Assembly (NCBI GenBank): GCA_018806915.1
Contig: JAGKQI010000095.1
Location: 248,001 to 312,000, forward strand
Length of the DNA: 64,000 bases
DNA from: Phytophthora colocasiae
Taxonomy: Eukaryota > Oomycota > Peronosporomycetes > Peronosporales > Peronosporaceae
Direction: 5' to 3'
The stretch's first letter is position 1; each line of letters begins with the position of its first letter. The notes under the pieces are model-generated. The model saw only the letters and a program-made list of their open reading frames with translations. It made no database searches and had not been told where the DNA came from. A program made the position numbers and the translations under genes. Shown here piece after piece: positions 63,101-64,000 of this stretch.

Positions 63101-63446
63101 TGGGCTCCGACGTGCATCTTTACTGCGCCAATATCGAGGGACAGTATCCAAGATTCTGAAGCACAAGAATTTCCCGGAGACGCTCATGTTCGAGCCTGGT
63201 ATCTGGAAGGTCCCGGACAAATATTGCCCATGGATCTGGCAGGACCCACGTGCACGTGACATCGGAGGTCCCAAGTGCCTGAGCTTGCGCAAGCAACTCG
63301 AAGCTATCGACTCAGCGGAACCGGCGCGCACGCAGTGGGCCACAGCGTCTGCCGACAAGGACTGGATGCAATACGTGCCATCCGACCTCCGGAAAGAAGC
63401 TCTGACGCCCGCTGAACGCGCCGAAAATCCTGTCTCTCTGAAGTAA
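60159..63446 (+). CDS. Antisense gene of the giant Gypsy, intact, 1,095 residues
   Basis: ATG 60159 lies 56 bp inside the LTR edge and the frame is uninterrupted to TAA 63446, opposite in direction to gag-pol. Residues ~65-125 are Ser/Ala/Gly-rich. A conserved stretch follows (GQPFLVGVPALAEDFRVGNH, YGGPGVLVGLEEF), then an alpha-helical and coiled-coil part (about 270-400), a Pro/Ser/Lys linker, an acidic Ser/Asp tract, a Lys/Ser repeat tract with nuclear-signal-like KKSKR, and a C-terminal domain with LMFEPGIWKVPDKYCPWIWQ. No nuclease, protease, envelope or membrane signature was seen. A GTAAGT overlapping the stop and a CAG acceptor ~66 bp on could add an alternative short C-terminus. A nuclear, nucleic-acid-associated accessory role is inferred; position recalls the antisense ORFs of plant Tat elements. 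Confidence 0.88.
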   Translation: MARTVRQRSREHSVAVTLSKLPGFQNLWCPVAQSDSIRLRNSQLSYPTNGHIPISFLTHKSEEDPATMGSPLAPTSGNASGTGPASASTASRGDDGGNAASSGGSSSAPASQSSASAAPKQGVDAADGDGHVNVPNTSMASASASLSSGVAAPLSRGPHILSTTEVDDLFGPGQQPLDEEKSDVPSNWVDPEPRPEGQPFLVGVPALAEDFRVGNHIANIYGGPGVLVGLEEFTSADISELERVIPDFTESQMLVPHVDSRDRQNLEARMGSVDVHRELAAILLHLPHQRLAERVYKTSGYLKQMAGAHRRLRLQVESQGGASLVDTAAIQNESEDLKRQWVFNCQYWRHEVLDARRTAGETEDRVNAESKNLASHYQDQIDALESEKAALEERLADSQAKVRLLKARPTTTATDSWGFLEYLFEHGELNGSWVRLRELLVNFQEGKAPPKDWDTIINVTAMDQRKAEIPDFSKRLARIRFDQAAEAKKSAKVLDLTGAGSGVKVSGEHAGGPEKSGTRPVNKSGSPTRSPKSPGSPPLKPNRPSGKHRVRVPQDRPKNYTPGIDSVRPANAKSPVSKDAVHTTLPPGVVWEEVRPDLRLALLAGISYETAMKWLRTDKPAHSLFTGRPLVKMLVSMMYWRKLNQTPWTSYVPETYYKMAEEELRRLRKNDVEPPVWEALDAHVPYPIREPESTEDDPQKDPDFKESGEQESASSDSGSDDEKSSGNSDDSDDDESDDHSHASNKRPRDYESSDSDDSGPIIPTKKSKRDSVHEASRSKSSGQKSGGTSTSSPKSKKSGGSPKSSSKDKKSQDSKSTKSSSGKRPSGKLRKSSLVSKSYKSLTPKELLTIEVPDTHCSSWLYYGIPVQPTSDTKTSIGQTPGFPDFEPHRHSLARLKKRWNSKKYQALLDEVPAPWDVMYQNRRTELYFHRREDLCPLVQADIEELASLMRKHAQAVWERTHWVIMDPDEDLLSGEQHKERGLRRASLLRQYRGTVSKILKHKNFPETLMFEPGIWKVPDKYCPWIWQDPRARDIGGPKCLSLRKQLEAIDSAEPARTQWATASADKDWMQYVPSDLRKEALTPAERAENPVSLK

Positions 63447-63827
63447 GTACGCCAGAAGTCTGGTGTACTCTTCACGACATCTCCGGGGAACTACACTTCT
63501 TCTTCCAGAACAACTTAGTCGTCTGCATATCGTAGCGTAGTAACAATTCCAAATATAGTTCCCCGACGACCTTCTCCTTTAACATCCTCATATGTCGTTC
63601 AGTAATCTTCTTCTCATAGCATCATCATAATCCACTCGTAAAATTCCATCATACACACACAACCACAAAATCATCTCCGTACAAATTCACATAACAATCA
63701 CCATCTCTGGGAGTCACGTATCCCCGAAATCACATTTCCGAAAGACATGTCTCTCAGACACCTTCATCTCTGAAATACATCGTCTGGTGTGATGTTCACC
63801 AGAGTTCTCAGGATAAGTTTTCAGAGT
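63447..63827. other. Convergent spacer in Gypsy copy 2
   Basis: Counterpart of 5035-5418. The 11-bp hairpin is damaged here (loss of a few bases in the TCTGGTG...CACCAGA arms near 63784-63803). A perfect 16-bp palindrome CAGAGTTTAAACTCTG (63822-63837) overlaps the chromodomain stop codon. No gene. Confidence 0.55.
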
Positions 63828-64000
63828 TTAAACTCTGGGGTGATCGTCTCCAGCTTGCATTGCTTGGAAACGAGCTCGCGCTCGTGCGCTCTGATTGAAC
63901 TCATACAGTAAAGCACCACAGTTCAGCTTTGACAAGGGTAGCCACTCTGTCTCGTCGTACCCCTTCCACTTGACCAGGTATTCGCGAAGTCTCTTGGAGG
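63828..64000 (-). CDS. Chromodomain end of Gypsy copy 2 integrase (partial)
   Basis: The minus-strand frame ends in TAA at 63828-63830 and shows REYLVKWKGYDETEWLPLSK as in copy 1. The rest of integrase lies beyond the window. Read with copy 1, it confirms that the antisense gene and integrase are convergent in both elements. Confidence 0.9.
   Translation of the reverse strand, partial: SKRLREYLVKWKGYDETEWLPLSKLNCGALLYEFNQSARARARFQAMQAGDDHPRV

Larger units (their letters stand above)
58193..64000 (-). mobile_element. Giant dual-RNase-H Gypsy, copy 2 (3' end; continues past window)
   Basis: The same family and orientation as copy 1: LTR, polypurine tract, antisense gene, chromodomain end. The insertion is after ATTCGTCCTAG in the Helitron D gene. 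Its sequence is visibly more diverged from copy 1 than the two copy-1 LTRs are from each other, so it is a separate insertion and not a recent duplicate. Confidence 0.93.

Overview
The window looks like nuclear DNA of an oomycete, most likely a Phytophthora-type member of the Peronosporales. It is a transposon-rich stretch around a very small host-gene island. The evidence is a CFAP57-type cilia/flagella gene with one short (72-bp) intron, as in zoospore-forming organisms, and an unusual dual-RNase-H Gypsy retrotransposon of the kind I recall from oomycetes. The rest is a mixture of Gypsy, Helitron, hAT, piggyBac and Mutator-like (MULE) elements. No tRNA, rRNA or CRISPR locus was seen.

Layout. 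1-17283: a giant Gypsy LTR retrotransposon on the minus strand (left LTR cut by the window edge). From its 5' end it carries a short acidic RGG protein, gag with three zinc knuckles, a textbook-looking -1 frameshift site, pol (protease, RT, degenerate RNase H, second intact RNase H), integrase and chromodomain. A separate ~1,100-residue gene lies on the OPPOSITE strand between integrase and the 3' LTR. 17284-20500: an orphan coiled-coil ORF and a decayed ADP/ATP-carrier pseudogene. 20500-22443: a piggyBac transposase gene split by a 454-bp insertion made almost entirely of successive perfect hairpins. 22444-23198: a cluster of GCTGCATAATGCAGC palindromes. 23199-25934: a decayed plus-strand Gypsy chromovirus pol remnant. 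27236-29098: an intact MULE transposase. 31488-36936: the host island (a small coiled-coil protein, then CFAP57). 37022-43697: two near-identical hAT transposons, tail to tail, with the same 8-bp target duplication outside and between them. 43760-58192: a head-to-tail Helitron concatemer (one short, two internally deleted, one full-length 7.1 kb, one interrupted). 58193-64000: a second copy of the giant Gypsy, inserted into the last Helitron; its antisense gene is intact (1,095 residues).

How it fits together. Few genes here are host genes; the rest are mobile elements in nested order (Gypsy inside Helitron; hairpin element inside piggyBac). Every Helitron helicase copy and the first Gypsy carry lesions, yet the two LTRs of the first Gypsy are almost identical, so it moved recently, by trans-complementation or by translational recoding. 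The features I would look at first are the hairpin-array insertion (20989-21442), the antisense gene and element-wide TGTWCRYCRGA motif of the giant Gypsy, its -1 frameshift signal (11071-11116), and the tail-to-tail hAT pair.
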